Of a stretch of DNA of 64,000 nucleotides, positions 49,520 to 57,906 are shown piece by piece. The position numbers and the translations under genes are program-made. The stretch is from contig NZ_SBHZ01000002.1 of the NCBI RefSeq assembly GCF_004521985.1, forward strand, positions 62,001 through 126,000, in the 5' to 3' direction. The notes beneath the pieces were generated by a model. That model made no database searches. It was not told where the DNA came from and saw only the letters and a list, made by a program, of their open reading frames with translations. This stretch comes from Ectopseudomonas khazarica. GTDB taxonomy: Bacteria > Pseudomonadota > Gammaproteobacteria > Pseudomonadales > Pseudomonadaceae. Each line of letters begins with the position of its first letter. Position 1 is the first letter of the stretch.

Positions 49520-51400
49520 TTAGAAGTTCACGCCGAAGCTGAGCGCAACGAAGTCACGGTCAATTGCAGTGTTGTATTTGCCACCGAAGAAATCGGTATA
49601 GGACAGACTGGCCGTGTACATATTCTGGTACTCGGCATCCAGCCCCAGGCTGACGGCTTTAGCCCCCTCATTGAACAGGCCATTAGGACCGTAGCCGTTC
49701 ACGTCATGCGACCAGGAAACACTGGGCTTGAGGTTCACACCGGCGAAAACGTCCGGATAGTCCCAGATTGCGCGCGCACGGTATCCCCAGGAGGTGCTGG
49801 TTACAAAGCCGTCATCTTCACAGTACTTGCTGACATTCTCGGCACTGGCGCTGCCCAGGGTGCTGGTGTTCAGCGCACGGCAGGTATTGACAGGCCCAGT
49901 TGCAGGCAGAGGACCTGGGCCAAATACCGGGTCACGGCCATAACGCAGGTCATTTGAGTTCTCCAAGCCTCCGACGTGCACCACACCGATCTCACCGACC
50001 AGAGTCAGGCGGCTTGCGCCCATTACCTGATCGAAGAAGTGAGTGAAGGTGGTCTGGAACTGGGTGATTTCTTTACGGCGGTAGCCATTGACCTCATCAC
50101 CAGGCTGCCCGTCGATCAGGGACGCATTGGGGAAGATGGAGACCCCGAGCGGACGAACACCCGCAAACAGGATATCGGTAGTGTTCAGCAGAACAGGCGC
50201 ATTGGGTCGGTAGCTGATTTCACCGCTCCAGGCAGTACCGGTAGGCAGAGTGGTCGAGAAACTCAGGCCATAAAGGCGGATATCTTCCGGGTACTCGAGG
50301 AAGTAGGTGGAGTTACCGGCCACCACCAGCGGTGCCGCCGCACCTGTAAGCCCTGCGGTGGCATAAACGTCAGCACCCGGGGCGGCGGCGCTGAACGCCG
50401 GCGTGCGGCTGTGGTAATTCATGAAGTAGAGGCCGAATTCGGTATCCAGCTCCTCAGCGAAATAGCGGAAGGCCGCGCCCCACTGACCGCTGTCACGAGC
50501 GTCTCTATCACCGCTGCGTCGAACCAGCACGCCCTCGGAGTTCTGGTCGATCACCAGGTCCGGGCGTCCAAGAAGATTGGTCAGTGCGTTGTTGACCGAC
50601 GCGCCGGCTGCCAGGTTGTTGCTCAGTACTCGCAGATTGTTGTCGCAACCATCGGCAATGATGTCTGGCTGGGCAAAGAAGGTGCCGCAGTTGTCGACGA
50701 CCGTCTGATCCCATTCCAGTTGGTAGAAAAGCTCAGCCGACAAGTTGTCGGTCAGGCTTTGCGACACGTAGAACATGTTGACCGGAATCAGGCCTTCCTT
50801 GATTTCCGCGCCAGGACGGCGGAATGCAGCCGCATCAATCGGGTTGATGGAGTTGATGCTGTTCTGGATGAAGGTACTTTCACCCCAGCTCACCACCTGC
50901 TTACCCAGGCGCACCGAACCCGGCTGGTTACCGATCGTGTAGTTGTGATAGATGAATGCGTCGAGGATTTCGGCACCGGAGGCCTGCGCGGCGGTTTTCC
51001 GGTTGCTGTCGTCGATGTCCTTGAACAGGCGGCTCTCGTCCTTCAGCTCGAAGTCGTACCAGTACTTGCCTCGAACGAATACCCCGGTGTCTCCGTACTT
51101 CAGTTCGAGATCATGGATACCTTTGAAGATCTTCGAGAAGGTCTCGCCTTTCTTGAAGTTGAGATGACTGTCGTCGGTGGTCTGGGACAGGCCATCACCA
51201 CCGTTGTTCACGCCGATCAGGTCCTTGTCGGCTCCGCGTACGGACCAGCTGGCACCCACAGACAGCGACGAATCGAACTGACCTTCGATCTCACCGATAT
51301 TGAAAGTGACGCCGAATGCCGGAGCGGCAAGGGTGGAAGCGAGGCTGACGGCCAGCGGAAGTTTCGCCAAACGCCAGTAGGGTTTTGTTCTTGTTGTCAT
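49520..51400 (-). CDS. DUF1302 outer-membrane protein
   Basis: A 626-residue exported protein (signal peptide ends near 29, PAFG) with alternating amphipathic strands and a terminal Phe (ALSFGVNF), typical of an outer-membrane beta-barrel. DUF1302 words include FVRGKYWYDFELKDE, VRLGKQVVSWGESTFIQNSINSIN and NMFYVSQSL. Paired with DUF1329, it probably forms a route for hydrophobic substrates. It is noticeably less GC-rich in codon choice than its neighbours. It is preceded by a TATAGT -10 (51439-51444, minus strand) without a good -35, fitting activator-dependent transcription. Confidence 0.92.
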   Translation of the reverse strand: MTTRTKPYWRLAKLPLAVSLASTLAAPAFGVTFNIGEIEGQFDSSLSVGASWSVRGADKDLIGVNNGGDGLSQTTDDSHLNFKKGETFSKIFKGIHDLELKYGDTGVFVRGKYWYDFELKDESRLFKDIDDSNRKTAAQASGAEILDAFIYHNYTIGNQPGSVRLGKQVVSWGESTFIQNSINSINPIDAAAFRRPGAEIKEGLIPVNMFYVSQSLTDNLSAELFYQLEWDQTVVDNCGTFFAQPDIIADGCDNNLRVLSNNLAAGASVNNALTNLLGRPDLVIDQNSEGVLVRRSGDRDARDSGQWGAAFRYFAEELDTEFGLYFMNYHSRTPAFSAAAPGADVYATAGLTGAAAPLVVAGNSTYFLEYPEDIRLYGLSFSTTLPTGTAWSGEISYRPNAPVLLNTTDILFAGVRPLGVSIFPNASLIDGQPGDEVNGYRRKEITQFQTTFTHFFDQVMGASRLTLVGEIGVVHVGGLENSNDLRYGRDPVFGPGPLPATGPVNTCRALNTSTLGSASAENVSKYCEDDGFVTSTSWGYRARAIWDYPDVFAGVNLKPSVSWSHDVNGYGPNGLFNEGAKAVSLGLDAEYQNMYTASLSYTDFFGGKYNTAIDRDFVALSFGVNF

Positions 51401-51438
51401 CGACGCTACTCCATGTGTTTTTTGTTATGGATGCTTGG

Positions 51439-51444
51439 ACTATA
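51439..51444 (-). promoter_or_regulatory. Candidate -10 of the DUF1302-DUF1329 promoter
   Basis: TATAGT on the minus strand, 39 bases before the DUF1302 ATG. No TTGACA-like hexamer is present at 16-18 bases upstream, as expected for a promoter that needs a MalT-type activator. Confidence 0.4.
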
Positions 51445-51565
51445 GCCAGCGGGTACTACTGCTTGATCCCTCGAAAGTGTGATTTGCAGTCCCCAGGCAC
51501 TCTGGCTCGCAGGTTTCACGTCCTGCGCCTAGCCAAGCATGGACGCGAAACAGCAATTAGCAAGC

Positions 51566-51579
51566 CAAACGCTTGTTTG
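51566..51579. promoter_or_regulatory. PsrA-like operator
   Basis: CAAAC-GCTT-GTTTG is a perfect dyad matching the PsrA consensus (G/C)AAAC-N2-4-GTTT(G/C). PsrA is the fatty-acid-responsive TetR regulator of beta-oxidation genes in Pseudomonas. It lies between the acyl-CoA ligase 3' end and the DUF1302 gene. Confidence 0.6.
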
Positions 51580-51591
51580 ACCGGGCGGTCA
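51578..51591. promoter_or_regulatory. Second dyad next to the PsrA-like box
   Basis: TGACCG-GG-CGGTCA, 6-bp perfect arms, overlapping the PsrA-like box by two bases. The accgNNcggt core is frequent in operators of TetR-family proteins. It may bind a second regulator. Confidence 0.45.
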
Positions 51592-51617
51592 CTTTCACCG
51601 CCCAGCCAGTGCGCCGC

Positions 51618-53300
51618 TCACAACGTGGAGAGAAATGCGCTGCCCGCCTCCTGCCACTGGGCGATTTCGACGCGAATACGCTTCTTGTCCAGTTTGCCGA
51701 CGCTGGTCTTGGGAATTTCGGTAACAAGGGCGATCTGCGAAGGAATGGCCCACTTGTTGATGTGCCCCTGCTCGACGAAAGGCTTGAGGTGCTCCTTCAG
51801 CCCCTTGGCATCCAGCGCCTCGCCGTCACGCACCACCAGCAGGGCGAACGGCCGCTCGCCCCACTGCGGATCGGGCACGCCCACCACCGCCACTTCGCGC
51901 ACGGCAGCGTGACGACTGATCAGGTCTTCCAGTTCGAGCGAGGAAATCCACTCGCCACCGGTCTTGATCACGTCCTTGATGCGGTCGCGAATCTCGATGA
52001 AACCCATGCCATCGATGGTCGCCACATCCCCCGTGTGCAGCCAGCCGTGGGCCCAGAGCTCCTCGCCTTTCTCCGGTTCGCGGAAGTACCCCTGGGTCAG
52101 CCACGGCGCACGCAGCACCAGCTCACCCTGCGCCTCGCCGTCGCTCGGCAACAGCTTGCCCTCATCGTCCATGATCGCGGCTTCCACCAGCGGCACCGGG
52201 ATACCGGCCTTGATGCGGTACGCCGTGCGCTCATCCTCGCTGCCCGCACGCAGCTCCTCGTTGAGGTAGGCGCAAGAGATCAGCGGACAGGTCTCCGACA
52301 TGCCATAGGCGGCCGTCAGCTGGATGCCGCGCGCCTTGGCCGCCTCGTACAGCGAACGGTTGAGCGCACTGCCACCGATGATCATCTTCATGCCACCGAA
52401 GTCATGCCCTTGCGCCCCCGGTGCGCCCAGCACCATCTGCAGGATGGTCGGCACGCAGTGGGAGAAGCTGACCTTCTCCTCCTTGATCAGGCGGCAGAGC
52501 ATGTCCGGCTCGTAGCGGCCGGGGTACACCTGCTTGACCCCGAGCATGGTCGCCACGTAGGGCACACCCCAGGCATGCACGTGGAACATCGGCGTGATCG
52601 GCATGTAGACGTCGTCATTGCCCAGCAGGCGAATGCTGTCCAGCCCCCCCATGGTGGCGGCCATGGACAGGGTGTGCAGCACCAGTTGGCGGTGGGTGAA
52701 GTACACCCCCTTGGGGTTGCCGGTGGTGCCGGTGGTGTAGAAGGTCGTGGCCACCGAGTTCTCGTCGAAGTCGGCGAAGTCGTAGCGGGGGCAGGCGGCG
52801 GACAGCAGGCTTTCGTACTCGCCGACGAGCCCTGGCAGCTCGGCACTGCGCTCATCGCCATCGGTCAGCAGCAAGGTCTTCTCGACGGTGGTCAGCTGCC
52901 CGGCAATGCCGTTGTAGAGGGCGACGAATTCGCTGTTGACCAGCACGAAGCGGTCTTCGGCATGGTTCATGGTGTAGAGGATCTGGTCCGGCGACAGGCG
53001 GATATTGATGGTGTGCAGCACCGCGCCGAGCATGGGGATGGCGAACATGCACTCCAGGTAACGGTGGCTGTCCCAGTCCATCACCGCCACGGTGTCACCG
53101 GGCTTGACCCCTGCCTCGCTGAGCACGTTGGCCAGACGCGCGACCCGCTCGTTGAAGGTCGCGTAGCTGTAGCGCAGCTTGTCGCGATAGACGATCTCGC
53201 GGGTTTTCTCGTAGCGGCTGCCGGACAGCAGCAGGCGCTTGATCAGCAGCGGATAGGCGTGAGCGTTTTCAGCGGGAGGGATCAGTCGAGTCTGCAGCAT
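51618..53300 (-). CDS. Medium/long-chain acyl-CoA ligase (AlkK-like)
   Basis: Activates fatty acids to acyl-CoA with ATP. It has 560 residues. This adenylate-forming enzyme has the P-loop [19 protein letters not shown] (about 185-203), [10 protein letters not shown], the hinge/ATP motif [22 protein letters not shown] and the catalytic Lys in [14 protein letters not shown]. The AlkK group favours medium-chain acids. The start at 53300 follows AAGGTGA; a longer frame adds six residues. It is divergent from the thiolase and upstream of DUF1302, so the cluster links envelope passage to CoA activation. Confidence 0.95.
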   Translation of the reverse strand: MLQTRLIPPAENAHAYPLLIKRLLLSGSRYEKTREIVYRDKLRYSYATFNERVARLANVLSEAGVKPGDTVAVMDWDSHRYLECMFAIPMLGAVLHTINIRLSPDQILYTMNHAEDRFVLVNSEFVALYNGIAGQLTTVEKTLLLTDGDERSAELPGLVGEYESLLSAACPRYDFADFDENSVATTFYTTGTTGNPKGVYFTHRQLVLHTLSMAATMGGLDSIRLLGNDDVYMPITPMFHVHAWGVPYVATMLGVKQVYPGRYEPDMLCRLIKEEKVSFSHCVPTILQMVLGAPGAQGHDFGGMKMIIGGSALNRSLYEAAKARGIQLTAAYGMSETCPLISCAYLNEELRAGSEDERTAYRIKAGIPVPLVEAAIMDDEGKLLPSDGEAQGELVLRAPWLTQGYFREPEKGEELWAHGWLHTGDVATIDGMGFIEIRDRIKDVIKTGGEWISSLELEDLISRHAAVREVAVVGVPDPQWGERPFALLVVRDGEALDAKGLKEHLKPFVEQGHINKWAIPSQIALVTEIPKTSVGKLDKKRIRVEIAQWQEAGSAFLSTL

Positions 53301-53390
53301 GAAGTCACCTTGAGGCACGCTAGGGTTTGGTATCCAGCGACTCTAGAACGGTGCCTGTACAGGGAAATCAGCCCAAAGAATGATTTGCCG

Positions 53391-53428
53391 CGTGACCCTA
53401 TTTAGAATCCTGGTCACGAGTTAGAATC
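53391..53428. promoter_or_regulatory. Dyad and direct repeat between acyl-CoA ligase and thiolase genes
   Basis: cgtgacc (53391-53397) and ggtcacg (53412-53418) form 7-bp perfect arms 14 bases apart. TTAGAATC occurs at 53402-53409 and again at 53421-53428, a 19-base period. It lies in the divergent promoter region, 63 bases upstream of the thiolase ATG; a TATAAA at about 53442 could be the thiolase -10. Confidence 0.45.
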
Positions 53429-53490
53429 GACACCACGCAAACGTATAAAAACAGACTTTACCAAGCCCCATCTTCGTTCGAGGTAACACC

Positions 53491-54666
53491 ATGTCCGATA
53501 TCGTCATCGTCAGCGGCGCCCGCACCCCAATGGGCGGTTTCCAAGGCAGCCTGGCCAGCGTAGCAGCCGTCGACCTGGGCGCGGCCGCCATTCGCGAAGC
53601 GGTCAAGCGCGCCGGGATCGAGGCGGCCGACGTGCAGGAAGTGATCATGGGTTGCGTCCTGCCTGCCGGTCTCAAGCAGGGCCCGGCGCGCCAGGCGTCG
53701 CTCAATGCCGGTCTGCCGGCGGCCACCGGCTGCACCACCATCAACAAGCTGTGCGGCTCGGGCATGAAGGCCGTGATGATGGCGTTCGACTCGCTGAAGG
53801 CCGGCAGCAACCAGGTGATGATCGCCGGCGGCATGGAGAGCATGTCCAACGCGCCGTACGTCCTGGAGAAGGCCCGCACTGGCTTGCGCATGGGTCATGG
53901 CGAGATCAAGGATCACATGTTCCTCGATGGCCTGGAGGACGCCCGTACCGGCCGCCTGATGGGCTCCTTCGCCCAGGAGACCGCAGACCAGTACGGCATC
54001 ACCCGCGAGGAGATGGACGCCTACGCCATCGAATCGCTGCGCCGTGCCCAGGCCGCGATCCACGACGGTTCGCTGGCGAACGAGATCGTGCCGGTCACCG
54101 TGACCTCGCGCAAAGGCGAGGTGATCGTGAAGGACGACGAACAGCCGCTGACCGCCAACCTGGACAAGATCCCCGCGCTGAAGCCCGCCTTCAAGAAGGA
54201 CGGCACCATCACCGCGGCCAACGCCAGCTCGATCTCCGACGGCGCCAGCGCGCTGCTGCTGATGACTGCCGAAGAAGCGGCTAGACGCGGCCTCAAGCCG
54301 CTGGCCAGGGTCGTGGCCCACGCCACCCAGAGCCAGGACCCGAGCGAGTTCACCCTGGCCCCTATCGGTGCGATGAGCAACCTGCTGAAGAAGACCGGCT
54401 GGAACAAGGACGAAATCGATCTGTTCGAGATCAACGAAGCCTTCGCCATGGTGACCATGCTGGCGATGCGCGAACACGGCCTGGATCACGCCAAGGTCAA
54501 CGTCTTCGGCGGTGCCTGCGCCCAGGGACACCCCGTCGGCTCGACCGGCTCGCGCATCATCCTCACCCTGATCAACGCCCTGCAGGCGAAGGGCGGCAAG
54601 CGTGGCGTCGCCTCGCTGTGCATCGGCGGCGGCGAGGCCACAGCCGTCGCCATCGAACTGCTGTAA
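53491..54666 (+). CDS. Acetyl-CoA acetyltransferase (thiolase)
   Basis: Thiolase of 391 residues, either biosynthetic acetoacetyl-CoA or beta-oxidation type. The acyl-accepting Cys is at 88 in INKLCGSGMKAVMMAF; the other catalytic residues are in NEAFAMVTMLA and GGACAQGHPVGSTGSRI, the CxxGHP form carrying both the His and the second Cys, and the terminal SLCIGGGEATA. Its divergence from the acyl-CoA ligase and distinct GACAQGHP loop suggest a role in degrading the compounds activated there. It ends at a strong terminator. Confidence 0.95.
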   Translation: MSDIVIVSGARTPMGGFQGSLASVAAVDLGAAAIREAVKRAGIEAADVQEVIMGCVLPAGLKQGPARQASLNAGLPAATGCTTINKLCGSGMKAVMMAFDSLKAGSNQVMIAGGMESMSNAPYVLEKARTGLRMGHGEIKDHMFLDGLEDARTGRLMGSFAQETADQYGITREEMDAYAIESLRRAQAAIHDGSLANEIVPVTVTSRKGEVIVKDDEQPLTANLDKIPALKPAFKKDGTITAANASSISDGASALLLMTAEEAARRGLKPLARVVAHATQSQDPSEFTLAPIGAMSNLLKKTGWNKDEIDLFEINEAFAMVTMLAMREHGLDHAKVNVFGGACAQGHPVGSTGSRIILTLINALQAKGGKRGVASLCIGGGEATAVAIELL

Positions 54667-54679
54667 CCCCGCCCCTCAA

Positions 54680-54709
54680 GAAAAAGCCCCGCAACTGCGG
54701 GGCTTTTTC
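54680..54709. terminator. Bidirectional terminator after the thiolase gene
   Basis: gaaaaagccccgc and gcggggctttttc (13 bp, perfect) around aact. It separates the convergent thiolase and LysE-type genes. Confidence 0.92.
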
Positions 54710-54711
54710 GT

Positions 54712-55341
54712 TCAGCGCATCTCGGTGAACGCCAGCTTCACGCCGATACCGACCAGCACCGCGCCCATCAGTCGATCGAACCAGTGGCCCATGCGTGCGA
54801 ACCCCGCGCGCACCCGCTGCTGACTGAACAGCCAGGCCACCAGGCAGAACCAGAATGCGGTCGCCAGCGCCAGGTAGAGGCCATAGCCCGCCTGCACGGC
54901 GATCGGGGTATGCGGGTTGATCACCACGGTGAACAGCGAGAGGAAGAACAGCGTCGCCTTGGGGTTGAGCCCGTTGGTGACGAAGCCGGTGACGAACGCA
55001 CCGCGCCCGCTGCGCTCGCCGGCGGCCAGGTTCAGTTCGGCACTGCCCGGTTCAGCCGGGCGGGCACGCAGAGCCTTGACCCCGATGTACAGCAGGTAGG
55101 CCGCCGCCAGCCACTTCAGCGCGTTGAACAGAACGATGGACTGCGACACGATCAGGCCGATGCCGAGCAGCGAATAGGTCACGTGCACCAGAATGCCGGT
55201 GCCCACGCCAAATGCCGTGAACAGCCCCGCACGGCGACCATAGCCGACGCTCTCGCGCACCACGATGGCGAAATCGGGGCCCGGGCTGGCCACCGCCAGC
55301 AGGTGGATCAGGGCGACGGTGAGAAATTCACTCCAGTACAT
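54712..55341 (-). CDS. LysE/RhtB-family amino acid exporter
   Basis: Inner-membrane exporter of 209 residues with about six membrane segments. The family signature is the N-terminal LLAVASPGPDFAIVVRESVGYGRRAGLFTAFGVGTG region and FVTGFVTNGLNPKATLFFLSLF. The substrate (lysine, threonine, homoserine or similar) cannot be told. I chose the ATG at 55341 because the conserved N-terminus MYWSEFLTVALIHLLAV starts there; upstream codons are shadow sequence. It is divergent from the hydroxyacid dehydrogenase gene. Confidence 0.92.
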   Translation of the reverse strand: MYWSEFLTVALIHLLAVASPGPDFAIVVRESVGYGRRAGLFTAFGVGTGILVHVTYSLLGIGLIVSQSIVLFNALKWLAAAYLLYIGVKALRARPAEPGSAELNLAAGERSGRGAFVTGFVTNGLNPKATLFFLSLFTVVINPHTPIAVQAGYGLYLALATAFWFCLVAWLFSQQRVRAGFARMGHWFDRLMGAVLVGIGVKLAFTEMR

Positions 55342-55420
55342 GGCGGCTCCGCATCGGTGATGAAGGTCTGGTAGGCTCGCCAATCTACTCTTGCGACCCT
55401 CCTGCGAAAAGGTACAGCTG

Positions 55421-56386
55421 ATGAGCAACAGCCCACGCGCCGTCTTCCTCGACCATGCTTCCCTCGACCTCGGCGACCTCGACATGCAGCCGATGCGACA
55501 GGCCTTCGCCGAGCTGACCCTGCATGCCCATACGGCGCCGGATCAGGTCGCCGAACGCCTGCAAGGTGCACAGGTTGCCATCAGCAACAAGGTGCCGCTG
55601 GACGCCGCCACATTCGACGCCTGCCCGGATCTGCGACTGGTCCTGGTCACCGCCACCGGTACCAACAACATCGACCTGAACGCCGCCAAGGCCCATGGCG
55701 TGACCGTCTGCAACTGCCAGGGCTACGGCACCCCCTCGGTGGCCCAGCACACGCTGATGCTGCTCCTGGCACTGGCCACGCGCCTGCCCGACTACCAGCG
55801 TGATATCGCGGCAGGTCGCTGGCAGCAGGCCAGCCAGTTCTGCCTGCTGGATCACCCCATCGTCGAACTCGAAGGCAAGACCCTGGGCATGCTTGGCCAC
55901 GGCGAACTGGGGGGCGCGGTCGCCCGCCTGGCCGAAGCCTTCGGCATGCGTGTGGTGCTCGGCCAGCTACCCGGTCGCCCTCCGCGCGCCGACCGCCTGC
56001 CGCTGCACGAACTGCTGCCGCAGGTCGATGCACTGACCCTGCACTGCCCCCTCAACGAACAGACACGCAACCTGATCGGCGCAGCCGAACTGGCGCTGAT
56101 GAAACCACGCGCCTTCCTGGTCAACACCGCACGCGGCGGCCTGGTGGATGAACAGGCACTGGCCGACGCACTGCGACGCGGCCACCTGGGCGGCGCGGCG
56201 ACCGATGTCCTGCTGCAGGAACCGCCGAAGGACGGCAACCCGCTGCTGGCCACTGACATTCCCCGCCTGATCATCACCCCGCACAGTGCCTGGGGCAGCC
56301 AGGAAGCACGCCAGCGTATCGTCGGCCAGGTGGTGGAGAACGCCGCCGGCTTCTTCGCCGGTGCGCCGCTGCGAGTCGTCGGGTAA
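55421..56386 (+). CDS. hprA: D-isomer 2-hydroxyacid dehydrogenase (glycerate dehydrogenase/hydroxypyruvate reductase type)
   Basis: NAD(P)-dependent enzyme of 321 residues, probably reducing hydroxypyruvate to D-glycerate. The N-terminal substrate domain has AISNKVPLDAATF; the cofactor loop is GMLGHGELGGAVARL; the catalytic Arg is in VNTARGGLVDEQAL, Glu in DVLLQEPP and His in TPHSAWGSQEAR. The name hprA follows its position next to rsmC, which matches P. aeruginosa as I remember it. The ATG at 55421 starts the conserved sequence; 10 upstream codons are unsupported. Confidence 0.85.
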   Translation: MSNSPRAVFLDHASLDLGDLDMQPMRQAFAELTLHAHTAPDQVAERLQGAQVAISNKVPLDAATFDACPDLRLVLVTATGTNNIDLNAAKAHGVTVCNCQGYGTPSVAQHTLMLLLALATRLPDYQRDIAAGRWQQASQFCLLDHPIVELEGKTLGMLGHGELGGAVARLAEAFGMRVVLGQLPGRPPRADRLPLHELLPQVDALTLHCPLNEQTRNLIGAAELALMKPRAFLVNTARGGLVDEQALADALRRGHLGGAATDVLLQEPPKDGNPLLATDIPRLIITPHSAWGSQEARQRIVGQVVENAAGFFAGAPLRVVG

Positions 56387-56629
56387 CAGGCCGCTGAAAA
56401 CGCAGGCGAGACGACAAGACAAGGCCCATGGCAGCCCCGCAAAAGCGGCCGAAACACCGCACAGCGGATTAGCCGCCACGGGCTGGCCCGAAGGGCGAAC
56501 GTAGAGAGTGAGGAGCATTGGGCGCGCTTCGTTCGCCCCTTCCGGGCTGCGCTGAAGCCGGTTCGGCCTCTGGCTATGAGGCTGATGTCAACGCAGCAGT
56601 ACCAACGTAGGTAGTTTTTCAACGAACTG
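56387..56629. mobile_element. MITE-like intergenic element between hprA and rsmC
   Basis: A 243-base non-coding segment starting right after the hprA stop. Its ends are imperfect inverted repeats: the left end reads caggccgctgaaaa and the right end, on the minus strand, cagttcgttgaaaaa. Inside, gcccgaagggcgaacg (56486-56501) faces cgttcgccccttccgggc (56530-56547), an imperfect long hairpin. There is no open frame of note. This fits a small non-autonomous element or large palindromic repeat; the palindrome aagctgcgcagctt follows at 56632. Confidence 0.4.
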
Positions 56630-56663
56630 GTAAGCTGCGCAGCTTTTTCAGGCAGGTGCCCCC

Positions 56664-57659
56664 ATGGATCCGCGAAGCGAAGTTCTCCTGCGCCAGGCCG
56701 AGCTGTTCGATGGCCAGGTACTGCTGGCAGGCCTGCCGGCCGATGACTTGCTCGGCGCACTGCCGCAGGCCCGTGGCTGGAACTGGCACGCCGGTGACCA
56801 GGCGCTGCTCGCTGCACGCTTTCCGGGGCGCAGCCAGTTCGACACGCAGATGCCGGCGGGTGACTACCGCGCCGCGGTGCTGTTCCTGCCGAAGTCGCGA
56901 GAGCTCGCGGACTACCTGCTGCAGGCCCTGGCCGCACGGCTGGCCGGCAAACCGCTGTACCTGGTGGGAGAGAAACGCGGCGGCATCGAGCGCGCCGCGA
57001 AACAGCTGGCCGTCTTCGGCAAGCCGCGCAAGCTCGACAGCGCCCGGCACTGCCAACTTTGGTGCGCCACTGTCGAACAGGCACCGCAGCAGCCGGACCT
57101 GCAGGCGCTGGCACAGCGTTACCCGTTGCAACTGAGCGACGGCACCCTGGAGATCGTCACCCTGCCGGGGGTCTTCGCCCACGGTCGCCTCGACCGCGGC
57201 AGCGCCCTGCTGCTGGAGCACCTGCAGGACCTGCCCAGCGGCCACCTGCTGGACTTCGGTTGTGGCGCGGGCGTGCTGGGCGCTGCACTCAAGCGCCGCT
57301 ACCCATCGAGCCAGGTGACCCTGCTCGACGTCGACGCCTTCGCCCTGGCCAGCAGCCGGCTGACGCTGGCGCACAACGGTCTCGAGGCCGAGGTCATTGC
57401 CGGCAGCGGGATCGAGTCCGCCCCCGAGGCACTGAGCGCCATCATCAGCAACCCGCCTTTCCATCAGGGCGTGCACACCGATTACCAGGCCAGCGAGAAC
57501 CTGCTGCTCCAGGCCGGCCGTCACCTCGTCAAGGGTGGAGAGCTGCGCCTGGTCGCCAACAGCTTTCTCAAGTATCCGCCGTTGATCGAGCGCCACCTCG
57601 GTCCCTGCCGCACCCTGGCCGAGGCCGATGGTTTCCGCATCTACAGCGCACGCCGCTGA
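56664..57659 (+). CDS. rsmC: 16S rRNA m2G1207 methyltransferase RsmC
   Basis: Methylates G1207 of 16S rRNA in the 30S subunit. It has 331 residues. It contains the inactive N-terminal methyltransferase-like domain (about 1-160) and the catalytic domain (about 165-331) with the SAM motif [15 protein letters not shown] and the catalytic NPPF in [15 protein letters not shown]. The start ATG follows the palindrome after the MITE-like element by about 18 bases. Confidence 0.95.
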   Translation: MDPRSEVLLRQAELFDGQVLLAGLPADDLLGALPQARGWNWHAGDQALLAARFPGRSQFDTQMPAGDYRAAVLFLPKSRELADYLLQALAARLAGKPLYLVGEKRGGIERAAKQLAVFGKPRKLDSARHCQLWCATVEQAPQQPDLQALAQRYPLQLSDGTLEIVTLPGVFAHGRLDRGSALLLEHLQDLPSGHLLDFGCGAGVLGAALKRRYPSSQVTLLDVDAFALASSRLTLAHNGLEAEVIAGSGIESAPEALSAIISNPPFHQGVHTDYQASENLLLQAGRHLVKGGELRLVANSFLKYPPLIERHLGPCRTLAEADGFRIYSARR

Positions 57660-57665
57660 ACGGAG

Positions 57666-57694
57666 TTGCTTCGAACGCGGCGCACGGGCACAAT
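57666..57694 (+). promoter_or_regulatory. Promoter of the riboswitch-controlled exporter
   Basis: TTGCTT (57666-57671), 17-base spacer and CACAAT (57689-57694). It is placed a few bases before the first conserved bases of the riboswitch. Confidence 0.45.
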
Positions 57695-57699
57695 GGCGC

Positions 57700-57900
57700 C
57701 CGTCCTAGGGGAGTAGTCTCCCGCGAGCGCCCTGCTCGCCCGGTATGCGTCAACACACTTGCTCCGCAGAGCATGGCGCATGCGACCCAAGGTCTGCTCA
57801 GACAGACCTGCGGTTTGACAAGACCTATGACACGTACAACCTCACCCGGGGGCGGGAAGGTCGTTCGTGTCATAAGCCGTGTTGACCCGCCCCTTTAGGA
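57700..57900 (+). promoter_or_regulatory. yybP-ykoY-type manganese riboswitch
   Basis: Contains the family's conserved loop words: GGGGAGTAG (57708-57716) and GTCAACAcACT (from 57749), followed by GACCC, GGTCTGCTCAGACAGACC-type hairpin and GGTTTGACAAGACC at the aptamer end. Downstream, TATGACACGTACAACCT (57826-57842) pairs with 57858-57874 (15 of 17), and GGGGGCGGG (57848-57856) could instead pair with CCCGCCCC (57886-57893) next to the ribosome binding site. The following gene is a GDT1/UPF0016 manganese exporter, a known target of this class. Confidence 0.87.
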
Positions 57901-57906
57901 AACCTG

